DNA of 10,558 nucleotides from Geobacteraceae bacterium. GTDB lineage: Bacteria > Desulfobacterota > Desulfuromonadia > Desulfuromonadales > Desulfuromonadaceae. How positions within the stretch are numbered: position 1 is the first letter of the stretch; each line of letters opens with the position of its first letter. The notes under the pieces are model-generated. The model was not told the origin of the DNA. It saw only the letters and a program-made list of their open reading frames with translations, and ran no database searches. Both the position numbers and the translations under genes were made by a program. Below are positions 1 through 7,188 of this stretch, piece after piece. Location: NCBI GenBank assembly GCA_020201305.1, contig JAIVHC010000176.1, forward strand, positions 1 to 10,558, in the 5' to 3' direction.

Positions 1-1
1 G

Positions 2-574
2 GGGAGTGATCCGTTCATTGGGAGCAGCAATGAGGTGGAGCACGTGGAAGAGGCACGGGTTGAAACCATCGTTCCGCGCCGCAATCTGCACAAGGTCCTC
101 AAGCATCTCTTCAAAGCGCATCCCTACGAGGAGGTGGCCTACGATCTGTTTGAGCTCCACAACCAGAACGCCACGGCAGGACTGGGGCGCATAGGGACTC
201 TACAAACCCCGGCTACGCTGGAAGAATTCGCGCATCGGTGCAAGAAACATCTGGATTGTGGCGGACTGCGCATGGTGGGCAATGGTGACGCTGAAGTGCA
301 TAAGGTAGCAGTATGCAGCGGCAGCGGCAGCGGCACTATGTATGCAGCAAAGTTCAGTGGCGCCGACACCCTGGTTACCGGGGACATGAAATACCACGAG
401 GCACAAGGCGCACAGGAGCTGGGGCTCAATATAATAGATGCCGGACATTTCGCCACCGAGATTATTGCCGCTGCGGGTCTGCGCCGTATCCTTGGAGCAG
501 AACTGGATAAGCGTGGCTTCTCTACACAAATAATCAGCGCATCCGACGAAAAGGATCCGTTTACTTTTATCTGA
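2..574 (+). CDS. Nif3/YqfO-family dinuclear metal center protein, C-terminal part
   Basis: Partial gene: the frame is open to the left edge, and 190 residues are visible of a protein that is usually about 370 long in the form with an inserted domain. The first ~80 residues match the PII-like (YqfO-type) insert, with VETIVPRRNL and KAHPYEEVAYDLFEL. The rest is the second half of the Nif3 metal-binding fold, with TLVTGDMKYHEA and IIDAGHFATE, where the His and Glu residues are the expected metal ligands. In databases the family is often labelled GTP cyclohydrolase 1 type 2, but its physiological reaction is not settled. The protein is probably cytosolic and hexameric, by family. The next gene starts 41 bases downstream on the same strand, which suggests one operon. 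The apparent ATG and GTG codons near the left edge are internal codons, not starts. Family assignment is firm; function is not. Confidence 0.93.
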   Translation, partial: GSDPFIGSSNEVEHVEEARVETIVPRRNLHKVLKHLFKAHPYEEVAYDLFELHNQNATAGLGRIGTLQTPATLEEFAHRCKKHLDCGGLRMVGNGDAEVHKVAVCSGSGSGTMYAAKFSGADTLVTGDMKYHEAQGAQELGLNIIDAGHFATEIIAAAGLRRILGAELDKRGFSTQIISASDEKDPFTFI

Positions 575-615
575 ACAACCCGATTTTATACCCCAACTTT
601 TACGGAGGAGATAAC

Positions 616-1323
616 GTGAAGGAAGAAGTACAGCAGTTGATTGACGTACAGGAGCTCGACCAGAAAATTCTTGCAGCGCGCAGAAAGAGGAGTGAACTTC
701 TGACACGCAAGGAGAAACTCGAGGCACAGGCGGAAAAGCTGGAGAAGGTTGTGAGTGCGATCCAGGAACAGATTGATGAAGTCCAACAGGATATTTCGAG
801 TCTGAACCAGGATCTTGCCAAGGTACAGGATAGCGTCACAAAGGCGGAAGATCGTCTCCCCGAGGTTAAAACCCAGAAGGAATACCTTGCAATTCTCAAG
901 GAAGTCGATGCCGCAAAGAAGAACGTAAAGGATATTGAAGAAGCGCTGAAGCTCAAACAGCAGGTTGTAGATGAGCTCAAAGCGGATCAGAATGATAAAC
1001 TGAGCGAACTCGACGAACTCAACAACGCTAACGATAGCCAGTTGAAGGATATCGACACCCTGGTAGCGGAGTTGGAAAAAATCGATGCTACGGAAACCCC
1101 GAAACGCGACAAACTTATCGCCCAGGTTCCCGAGGTACTGCGGAAACGCTATGAACTGGTTCTGAACCATCTCAACAGTGCGGCGCTGGTGGAAGCGAAG
1201 AATTACACCTGTACCGGATGCTATATGCGCCTGCCGCCGCAGTTCTACAACAACATGCTTAAAAGCAAGAAAATTTCCACCTGTCCGCAGTGTAATCGCC
1301 TTTTGTATATCGAAGAGGCGTAG
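616..1323 (+). CDS. Coiled-coil protein with C4 zinc ribbon (COG1579 / DUF164 type)
   Basis: 235 residues. The GTG start is fixed by GGAGG at 604-608, seven bases upstream. Residues ~1-180 are almost wholly charged, Leu-rich heptads (for example LTRKEKLEAQAEKLEKV) with a break near the middle, as expected for a long antiparallel helical hairpin. The C-terminus carries a zinc ribbon with Cys199-x2-Cys202 and Cys223-x2-Cys226, separated by YMRLPP and a short basic stretch. No signal peptide or membrane segment is seen, so it is likely cytosolic. Members of this family are commonly found beside Nif3 proteins, as here. The role is unknown; nucleic-acid or protein binding through the ribbon is plausible but unproven. 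The stop codon lies only 14 bases before the predicted 5' end of rnpB, so the rnpB promoter, if separate, should lie within the last codons of this gene. Confidence 0.93.
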   Translation: MKEEVQQLIDVQELDQKILAARRKRSELLTRKEKLEAQAEKLEKVVSAIQEQIDEVQQDISSLNQDLAKVQDSVTKAEDRLPEVKTQKEYLAILKEVDAAKKNVKDIEEALKLKQQVVDELKADQNDKLSELDELNNANDSQLKDIDTLVAELEKIDATETPKRDKLIAQVPEVLRKRYELVLNHLNSAALVEAKNYTCTGCYMRLPPQFYNNMLKSKKISTCPQCNRLLYIEEA

Positions 1324-1337
1324 TATTGTATGCAACA

Positions 1338-1726
1338 GGGTTGAAGAAGCACAGGCGATCGCCGGTTCTATCCTTCGGATAGGACGGGAGGAACGTCCGG
1401 GCTCCGCAGGACAGGATGGTTCCTAACGGGAACCGGGGGTGACCCCAGGGAAAGTGCCACAGAAAACAGACCGCCTGCATCCGCGCGATGCAGGTAAGGG
1501 TGAAAAGGTGAGGTAAGAGCTCACCAGTTCCGGCGGTGACGCCGGAAGCTAGGTAAACCCCATCCGGAGCAAGGCCGAATAGGGAAGCGTTTGAGGGCGG
1601 TCCGTCCGAAGCTTCCGGGTTGGCTGCTTGAGGTCATCGGCAACGATGATCCTAGAGGAATGATCGCCCCCGCTGTTCTGGTAACAGACAGCTGGACAGA
1701 ACCCGGCTTATGGGCTTCTTCGACCC
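1338..1726 (+). ncRNA. rnpB: RNase P RNA, bacterial class A
   Basis: Catalytic RNA of RNase P, which removes 5' leaders from precursor tRNAs. The ends form a 13-bp P1 helix: 1338-1350 pairs with 1714-1726, with one U-G wobble at 1342/1722. The 5' core reads GAGGAACGTCCGGGCTCC (from ~1387), and its P4 partner ACAGAACCCGGCTTA lies at ~1696-1710. Other class A landmarks are AAGTGCCACAGAAA, GGTAAGGGTGAAAAGGTG, GAGCAAGGCCGAATAGGG (~1567-1584), GGCTGCTTGAG and AGAGGAATGATCGCC. Length ~389 nt is normal. The 5' core has C where E. coli has the third A of GGAAAGUCC. Six T residues at 1727-1732 directly follow P1, a likely transcript end. It lies on the same strand 14 bases after the zinc-ribbon gene. 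Exact ends are inferred from P1 pairing. Confidence 0.97.
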
Positions 1727-1732
1727 TTTTTT
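1714..1732 (+). terminator. Probable rnpB transcript end: P1 3' strand plus T6
   Basis: The 3' strand of the RNase P P1 helix (1714-1726) is followed at once by TTTTTT at 1727-1732. The GC-rich closing pairs (GGG at 1338-1340 with CCC at 1724-1726) next to the U run could act like an intrinsic terminator. The stem is long-range rather than a local hairpin, so efficient termination is an inference. Confidence 0.4.
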
Positions 1733-1749
1733 AGCTTTACGTCATCCCC

Positions 1750-1764
1750 TCTCCCTGAGGGAGA
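1750..1764 (+). promoter_or_regulatory. Hairpin overlapping the presumed ribosome-binding site of the YkgJ-type gene
   Basis: TCTCCC at 1750-1755 and GGGAGA at 1759-1764 form a perfect 6-bp stem with a TGA loop. The only purine-rich Shine-Dalgarno-like stretch upstream of ATG 1777 is GGGAGAAG at 1759-1766, so the stem would hide it. The spacing to the start (12 bases from GGAGA) is on the long side. The pairing is directly visible; a regulatory role is inference. Confidence 0.35.
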
Positions 1765-1776
1765 AGTCGACCATAC

Positions 1777-2319
1777 ATGCTGCCTACCGATCTACATACG
1801 CGCTGGGAAGAGGTGCTCAATCAGCTCCGGCTTGAACTCAACAGTATTACGGAAGAGGAGCTTCTCTGGCTCCAGCAGCGCATTGCACTTATTCAGACAC
1901 TTCAGGAGCAGATTCACGCCCTGTTTCTCGACGCGGACGGAAGTGAGATATGCCGCACCTGCTCCGGTTCCTGCTGTGAGCACGGGCATAACCACATCAC
2001 CCTTATCAATGTGGTCGCGGCTCTGCTGCAACACAAGATCCCCGAGCCGGACTTTGCGGCGCCATGCCCCTTTCTGACCTCAAGAGGATGCCTCCTGACA
2101 GTATCCTTGCGCCCGTTCAACTGTGTTACCTTCATCTGCAATGCAATTGAAGCCCACATGGATGCTGCGCAAGTTACAGAATTTTACCGACTGGAGAAAA
2201 TCCTGCGTGCCCACTATACCGAGGTGGATCAACGCTATGTCGGTTCCAGCCTGCGCGGGCTGTTTATCGGCACCCACCGCCTTGACGCGCAGCGGCTGCT
2301 GAAGCGCCGGAGCATATAG
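1777..2319 (+). CDS. YkgJ-type cysteine-cluster (zinc/iron chelate-binding) protein
   Basis: 180 residues, ATG start. The N-terminal ~55 residues are predicted helical and charged. The core carries eight cysteines in the order typical of the YkgJ / CxxCxxxCC family: C59-x2-C62-x3-C66-C67, then C97 (in PCPFL), C105 (in RGCLL), C116 (in RPFNC) and C121. Right after the CC pair comes E-HGHNH (His69, 71, 73), which adds possible metal ligands. The C-terminal part (about residues 130-180) is helical and basic and ends in LLKRRSI. No signal peptide is seen. The family is presumed to bind zinc or an iron-sulfur centre, but no reaction is established for this branch. It stands between rnpB and the LOG-like gene on the same strand, with no obvious functional partner. 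No better start was found: the next in-frame ATG is deep inside the cysteine region. Confidence 0.88.
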   Translation: MLPTDLHTRWEEVLNQLRLELNSITEEELLWLQQRIALIQTLQEQIHALFLDADGSEICRTCSGSCCEHGHNHITLINVVAALLQHKIPEPDFAAPCPFLTSRGCLLTVSLRPFNCVTFICNAIEAHMDAAQVTEFYRLEKILRAHYTEVDQRYVGSSLRGLFIGTHRLDAQRLLKRRSI

Positions 2320-2353
2320 CCTGCAAACCTAAACCCGACAACGGATATCCAGC

Positions 2354-3312
2354 ATGAATTTAACCTTCAAACGCAATAACGGTGCAATAGATAATAAAAT
2401 CGATGAACTCCTGGAAGATGTTGGAGTACACCATCCCCGCATCATCCGCGACATGATCATCAGTGTTCTAATGGCCGGAACCTCCAACGACTACCTTGCG
2501 GATCTGAAGCTTATGCGCACCACCGTCAACGAAATGCGCAAAACCAACGAAATATTCAGCCCGTACCGCAACCGGCGCAAAGTCACGATATTCGGTTCCG
2601 CGCGTACCCAGCCAGAGGAACCCATCTACCAGAAGTGTGTTGAATTTGCGCGCCTGCTCGCACAGGAAAACTTCATGGTTATCACCGGTGGGGGCGGCGG
2701 TATTATGCAGGCAGGCAACGAAGGGGCCGGCTCGGAAAACTCCTTTGCGGTCAATATCCGCCTGCCGTTTGAGCAGGGAACCAACAAGGTAATGGACGGG
2801 AGCAAACGCACCCTGGTTTACAAGTACTTCTTCAACCGCAAGGTGGCATTTCTTAAAGAAGCCCACGCGGTGGCGCTGTTCCCCGGCGGTTTTGGCACTC
2901 TGGACGAGGCGATGGAAACGATCTGTTTCAGTTCATGCGTAACGTCCTCCTGCCGCGCAATCTTATTTCGGGGGAGGATTTCGGCCTCTTTACCATCACC
3001 AGCAGCCCGCAGGAGGCGATGGAGGTGATAAACAACTTCTACCGTGTCTATCACTCGAGCCGCTATGTGGGGGGAACCCTGGTGATCCGTCTGAACAAAC
3101 AGCTTACGGACGCACAGATAGCGATTCTGCAGGAAGAGTTCTACGAGCTTCTTGACGAGGGCGGAAAAATCCGCACCTGTACTGCGTTTGAACAGGAGCA
3201 TGACGAACCGGATCTGTGGAACCTGCCGCGCCTGGCGCTGGACTTCAACCGCCGCAATCACGGCTACATGGTCGCCCTGATCCGGCGCATCAACTCGTTT
3301 TTCGACGCCTGA
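2354..3312 (+). pseudogene. LOG-family (lysine decarboxylase-like) Rossmann protein, broken by internal out-of-frame deletion
   Basis: Two frames together make one homologue. The first frame (ATG 2354, weak GGA at 2343-2345) gives 189 family-like residues: GSAR at 81-84, the nucleotide-binding GGGGGIMQAGNEGA at ~112-125, and the signature PGGFGTLDEA at 177-186. It then runs into unrelated Arg/Ser-rich sequence and stops at 3028. Family-like sequence resumes in another frame at about 2923 (LFQFMRNVLLPRNLIS) and continues to TGA 3310-3312, including FYRVYHSSRYV, EFYELLDEGG and the C-terminal LDFNRRNHGYM. The stretch of ~28 residues usual between these parts (the QTGKS...YW..W segment) is absent, so roughly 82-85 bases (a number one more than a multiple of three) appear lost near 2915-2925. 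Intact relatives are nucleotide-binding proteins of the cytokinin-riboside phosphohydrolase (LOG) superfamily. As read, no functional protein is expected, unless this is a sequencing or assembly error. Confidence 0.82.
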
Positions 3313-3316
3313 CAAC

Positions 3317-3322
3317 GGAGGA
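3317..3322 (+). promoter_or_regulatory. Ribosome-binding site fixing the ubiD GTG start
   Basis: GGAGGA at 3317-3322 lies seven bases before GTG 3330. The frame is open further upstream to an ATG at 3216, but the residues encoded there overlap the preceding gene in another frame and look unlike UbiD. The protein from GTG begins MGYKNLQNCVADL, as UbiD proteins normally do. Confidence 0.8.
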
Positions 3323-3329
3323 TCTTAGG

Positions 3330-5171
3330 GTGGGATATAAAAATCTGCAGAATTGTGTCGCTGACCTGGGAAAACATGGGCAACTGTGTCGCATAGATAC
3401 CGAACTCGATCCCAATCTGGAGATTGCCGCCCTCCAGCGCCGTGTTTACGCCGCCGGAGGGCCGGCACTGATGTTCACCAACGTACGCGGGTGCCGATTC
3501 CCCATGCTCGGGAATCTGTTCGGCACCCTGGAACGTACTCGATTCATATTCCGCGATACACTACCCATAGTCAAACGCCTGGTGGAGGCAAAAATCAACC
3601 CCGGCGCAGCTTTGAAGCGCCCGTGGCAGTTTGCCCGCACCCCCCTTGGAGCCCTGCATCTGCTCCCGCGCCGCACCAAACGGGGGCCGATTCTGGAACA
3701 GGAGTGCCGCATCAGTGATCTGCCGCAGCTGGTATCGTGGCCCGATGACGGCGGTCCCTTCATTACCCTGCCACAGGTGTATACAGAAGACCCGCAGCGC
3801 CCGGGGCTTGGGCACTCGAACCTCGGGATGTACCGCGTCCAACTCGGGGGTAATGCATATATTCAGGATCAGGAGATAGGACTTCACTACCAGATTCATC
3901 GCGGTATCGGAGTACACCATCAGACAGCGGTAGAGAAAGGCACATCTCTGCCGGTCAATATCTTTGTAGGTGGGGCGCCGAGCCTGAGCATTGGCGCAGT
4001 TATGCCCCTGCCCGAAGGGATGCCGGAACTGAGCTTTGCCGGACTTCTGGGGGGTCACCGCATCGCCATGACCACAGGAGATAGCCCGCTGCCATTCCCC
4101 GCGCAGGCGGACTTTGTCATCTGCGGTTCCATCGATCCCACCCGTACCAAACCGGAAGGACCGTTCGGGGATCACCTCGGTTACTACAGCCTGACCCATG
4201 AGTTCCCGGTGGTAGATGTGCATAGGGTCTACCATCGCAAGGACGCCATCTGGCCTTTCACCAGCGTGGGACGCCCACCGCAGGAGGACACCAGCTTCGG
4301 TGCCTTTATCCACGAGCTTACCGGCGATCTTATCCCTACAGTACTTCCGGGGGTTAAGGCGGTACACGCGGTGGATGCCGCCGGGGTACATCCACTCCTG
4401 CTGGCCATCGGTTCGGAGCGCTACACCCCCTATGAGAAACCGGAGCGCCCGCAGGAGCTTCTCACCCAGGCGCATGCCATTCTGGGCCAGGGACAACTCT
4501 CTCTGGCAAAGTTCCTGTTTATCGCCAATACCAGTGACAACCCCCGCCTGGATATCCACGCTGTATCAGCATTTCTGCAACACTGCCTGCAGCGCTGTGA
4601 CTGGAAGCGCGATCTCCACTTCCATACCTGCACCACCATCGACACCCTCGACTACAGTGGCGACGGTTTGAATCAGGGCTCGAAGGTGGTTATTGCCGCT
4701 TGCGGTGAGCCCCGGCGCGAACTTCCGGATCGGTACCCGGAAAATCTCCACCTCCCGTCCGGATTTGACCGCCCTGCGGTTCCCATCCCCGGGATACTCC
4801 TGGTGGAAGGCCCACCCTGCACTGCACCTGATGCGAGCCCCACCCTTGATCTGGAGCGTTTCTGTACCAGTCTTACCCCCCAGGCGAGCATCAATGAGTT
4901 TCCCCTCGTAGTGCTGTGTGATGACAGCGCCTTTGCCGCCGCAACCTTCAACAACTTCGTGTGGACCACCTTCACCCGCTCCGATCCGGCGCGCGATATC
5001 TTCGGAATTGGAGCGTTCTGTGTCGACAAACACTGGGGCTGCGACGGAGCGCTCGTGCTGGACGCGCGGCGCAAGACACACCATGCACCGCCTCTGGTGG
5101 AAGACCCGCAGGTGGAGGAAAAACTTGACCGCCTCGCGTGCAAGGGGGGGCCACTTCATGGTATTATCTAA
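3330..5171 (+). CDS. UbiD-family prenyl-FMN-dependent decarboxylase (long form)
   Basis: 613 residues. UbiD enzymes reversibly decarboxylate unsaturated or aromatic acids with prenylated FMN, K+ and a divalent metal. Visible motifs are HSNLGMYR with Asn164 and Arg169, the following His186, Glu233 in GMPELSF, and EGPFGDHLGYYS with Glu276 and Asp281. By correspondence with the known enzymes these are cofactor/metal ligands and acidic active-site residues. Asp rather than Glu at 281 resembles E. coli UbiD (GDHTGYY) more than Fdc1. The long form is also marked by RPPQEDTSFG, VHAVDAAGVHPLLLAIGSERY and IDTLDYSGDGLNQGSKV. The substrate cannot be read from sequence: menaquinone/ubiquinone precursor or another aromatic acid are both possible. 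No ubiX (prenyl-FMN synthase) is in the window. It begins 17 bases after the broken LOG gene, and its 3' end overlaps the likely cysM start, so it is probably cotranscribed with cysM. Confidence 0.92.
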   Translation: MGYKNLQNCVADLGKHGQLCRIDTELDPNLEIAALQRRVYAAGGPALMFTNVRGCRFPMLGNLFGTLERTRFIFRDTLPIVKRLVEAKINPGAALKRPWQFARTPLGALHLLPRRTKRGPILEQECRISDLPQLVSWPDDGGPFITLPQVYTEDPQRPGLGHSNLGMYRVQLGGNAYIQDQEIGLHYQIHRGIGVHHQTAVEKGTSLPVNIFVGGAPSLSIGAVMPLPEGMPELSFAGLLGGHRIAMTTGDSPLPFPAQADFVICGSIDPTRTKPEGPFGDHLGYYSLTHEFPVVDVHRVYHRKDAIWPFTSVGRPPQEDTSFGAFIHELTGDLIPTVLPGVKAVHAVDAAGVHPLLLAIGSERYTPYEKPERPQELLTQAHAILGQGQLSLAKFLFIANTSDNPRLDIHAVSAFLQHCLQRCDWKRDLHFHTCTTIDTLDYSGDGLNQGSKVVIAACGEPRRELPDRYPENLHLPSGFDRPAVPIPGILLVEGPPCTAPDASPTLDLERFCTSLTPQASINEFPLVVLCDDSAFAAATFNNFVWTTFTRSDPARDIFGIGAFCVDKHWGCDGALVLDARRKTHHAPPLVEDPQVEEKLDRLACKGGPLHGII

Positions 5172-6147
5172 CCCTGCCGTATTTACCGCATCCAAACGAA
5201 ACGACACGTATATGAACTCACCTGACAATCTTTCCGATCTGCATATATCCCACGCCATCGGCAACACCCCGCTGGTGGAGCTAAAAAAACTTAATCCCAA
5301 CCCCAGGGTGCGCATTCTCGCTAAGCTGGAGGGGAGTAACCCCGGCGGCTCGGTCAAGGACCGTCCGGCGTGGTACATGATCAGAAACGCCCTTGCGAGT
5401 GGAGAGCTTAATCCCGAGCGCACCCTGCTTGAGCCCACTTCGGGTAATACCGGCATTGCTCTCGCCATGATCTGCGCCACCCTCGGGATCCATATCAAGC
5501 TTATAATGCCACCCTGTGTGAGTATGGAGCGCCGCGCTGTACTTGAAGCCTATGGAGCGGAGGTGGTTCTTTCCGGCCCCGGACAGGCCACGGATGGTGC
5601 GATTCGCATGGCACACGAGCTGGTGCAGCAGGATCCCAAGCGCTACTACATGCCGAATCAGTACGCGAATCCGAGCAATCCTCAGGCGCACTACGAGAGC
5701 ACCGGCCCCGAGATCTGGCGCCAGTGCGGAGGGGAGATAGACGCTTTTGTCGCGGGTCTCGGCACCTCCGGCACTATTATGGGTACAGGACGCTTTCTGA
5801 GGGAAAAAAATGCTTCTATCGGGGTTATTGCGGTGGAGCCCACCCTGGGGCACAAGGTACAGGGGCTGAAGAACATGAACGAGTCTATAGTACCCGAGCT
5901 ATATCACCCTGAAAACCTTGACGACAAGCTGGTTGTTCAAGATAATGAGGCCTTTAACTGCGCGCGCGACCTTGCCATCAACGAAGGACTCTTTGTGGGG
6001 ATGTCGAGTGGGGCGGCCGTTGCGGGTGCGCTGCGGGTTGCCGCAACAATGGAGCGCGGCACCGTCGTCACTATTCTTCCGGATCGTGGCGATCGCTATC
6101 TGAGCACCACCCTGTTTCGCTCCACCTGCGCCAACTGTCCCCCCTGA
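5158..6147 (+). CDS. cysM: Cysteine synthase B (O-acetylserine / thiosulfate sulfhydrylase)
   Basis: PLP enzyme of fold type II that makes cysteine (or S-sulfocysteine) from O-acetylserine and sulfide (or thiosulfate). From ATG 5158 it has 329 residues. The PLP lysine is Lys67 in GSVKDRP, the phosphate/substrate loop is TSGNTGIAL (Ser95-Asn97), AGLGTSGTIMG is the glycine-rich PLP phosphate loop, and PDRGDRYLST near the C-terminus is CysM-like rather than CysK-like. The tail ends FRSTCANCPP, a CxxC tail. Start choice: ATG 5158 has a G-rich Shine-Dalgarno-like AAGGGGGGG at 5142-5150 and overlaps ubiD by 14 bases, suggesting coupled translation. ATG 5212 has no good site but gives an N-terminus (MNSPDNLSDL) closer in length to known CysM proteins. 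Family call is firm; the start is not. Confidence 0.93.
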   Translation: MVLSNPAVFTASKRNDTYMNSPDNLSDLHISHAIGNTPLVELKKLNPNPRVRILAKLEGSNPGGSVKDRPAWYMIRNALASGELNPERTLLEPTSGNTGIALAMICATLGIHIKLIMPPCVSMERRAVLEAYGAEVVLSGPGQATDGAIRMAHELVQQDPKRYYMPNQYANPSNPQAHYESTGPEIWRQCGGEIDAFVAGLGTSGTIMGTGRFLREKNASIGVIAVEPTLGHKVQGLKNMNESIVPELYHPENLDDKLVVQDNEAFNCARDLAINEGLFVGMSSGAAVAGALRVAATMERGTVVTILPDRGDRYLSTTLFRSTCANCPP

Positions 6148-6206
6148 TGGTGGAAAAGCAGTTTTTTTAAAGTAAGGGTAACTCAATAAGCCAGAGGAGA
6201 ACAACT

Positions 6207-7184
6207 ATGCAGACCTGTCAGATTCTCGGCAGTGGCCACGCGGTTCCGGAGCGGATTCTGACCAATGCCGATCTGGAGCAGATGGTTGATACCAATGATG
6301 AATGGATTGTGGAACGTTCAGGTATCCGCCAGCGCCACATTGCCGAACCCGGCAGCTCCCTGTCTGATCTGGCATCCGCGGCGGTAAATCGCGCGCTTAA
6401 GCGTGCTGATACCAGGGCGGAAGATATCGATCTGATCATCGTCGGTACCGTAACCGGGGATATGAAATTCCCCGCCATGGCATGCCTGCTGCAGGAAAAA
6501 ATCGGCGCAAAAAAAGCCGCTGCATTTGACATCTCCGCCGCATGCTCCGGCTTTCTCTACGGCCTCCATCTCGCGCGCAGCCTCATGCAGACCTGTCCCT
6601 ATCAGCGCGTACTTGTAGTCGCAGCTGAGATGCTCTCAAGTATGGTAAACTGGGAAGATCGCAATACCTGCGTGCTGTTCGGCGATGGCGCCGGAGCCGT
6701 GGTTCTCGGCCCTGCCGAGGGCGAGTGCGGCATCCTCAGCACCACGATCCACAGCGATGGGCACTACAGCAAACTGCTCTACAACCCGGCAGGGAGTCAG
6801 CATGTTCTGAGTGCGGAGGACATTGCCAGCAACTATGCCACCATCAACATGCAGGGGCGCGAAGTATTCCGCCATGCGGTCGCATCCATGACCGGCGCCC
6901 TCAACGAAGCGTTGGTGCAGGCCGGTCTCAGGGCTGCCGATCTTGATTTCGTGATCCCCCATCAGGCGAATCTCCGCATTATCGAAGCGATCGCGAAGCG
7001 CTTCAAAGTGCCGCACGAAAAACTGATTGTCAATGTGGAGCGCTTCGGCAACACCTCCGCCGCCTCCATCCCCATCGCTCTCGATGAAGCGCTCCAGAAC
7101 GGCACTATCAATAAAGGCGATGTGGTGGGCCTCACCACCTTCGGCGCAGGCCTGACCTGGGCCGCCTCCATCATCCGGATTTAG
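6207..7184 (+). CDS. fabH: Beta-ketoacyl-ACP synthase III
   Basis: 325 residues, full family length. FabH condenses acetyl-CoA (or another short acyl-CoA) with malonyl-ACP to start fatty acid synthesis. The triad is plain: Cys113 in ISAACSGFLYG, His252 in IPHQANLRI and Asn282 in ERFGNTSAAS. The N-terminus has the usual GSGHAVPERILTN and DEWIVERSGIRQRH, and the C-terminus TTFGAGLTWAA. AGAGGAGAA at 6193-6201 precedes the ATG at normal spacing. It follows cysM by 59 bases on the same strand, a gap with a T7 run at 6163-6169 but no clear hairpin before it. No other fab or acpP gene is in the window, so it stands apart from a classical plsX-fabH-fabD cluster. Whether it is the main FabH or a paralogue with different primer preference cannot be told. 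Confidence 0.96.
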   Translation: MQTCQILGSGHAVPERILTNADLEQMVDTNDEWIVERSGIRQRHIAEPGSSLSDLASAAVNRALKRADTRAEDIDLIIVGTVTGDMKFPAMACLLQEKIGAKKAAAFDISAACSGFLYGLHLARSLMQTCPYQRVLVVAAEMLSSMVNWEDRNTCVLFGDGAGAVVLGPAEGECGILSTTIHSDGHYSKLLYNPAGSQHVLSAEDIASNYATINMQGREVFRHAVASMTGALNEALVQAGLRAADLDFVIPHQANLRIIEAIAKRFKVPHEKLIVNVERFGNTSAASIPIALDEALQNGTINKGDVVGLTTFGAGLTWAASIIRI

Positions 7185-7188
7185 CGCA

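Noticed and set aside
2923..3312. Programmed frameshift in the LOG-like gene
   Set aside because: A frameshift alone would not remove the ~28 missing residues, and no slippery heptamer is seen at the junction. A deletion explains it better.
3216..3329. Upstream ATG start for ubiD
   Set aside because: The extra 38 residues overlap the LOG gene end out of frame and do not resemble UbiD. GTG 3330 has a strong ribosome-binding site and a typical N-terminus.
3561..5498. Two long - strand open frames (332 and 310 codons) opposite ubiD and cysM
   Set aside because: They mirror well-conserved + strand genes in a GC-rich region, show no family features of their own and are best seen as shadows.
6148..6206. 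Terminator between cysM and fabH (T7 run at 6163-6169)
   Set aside because: No stem precedes the T run, so an intrinsic terminator is not supported.
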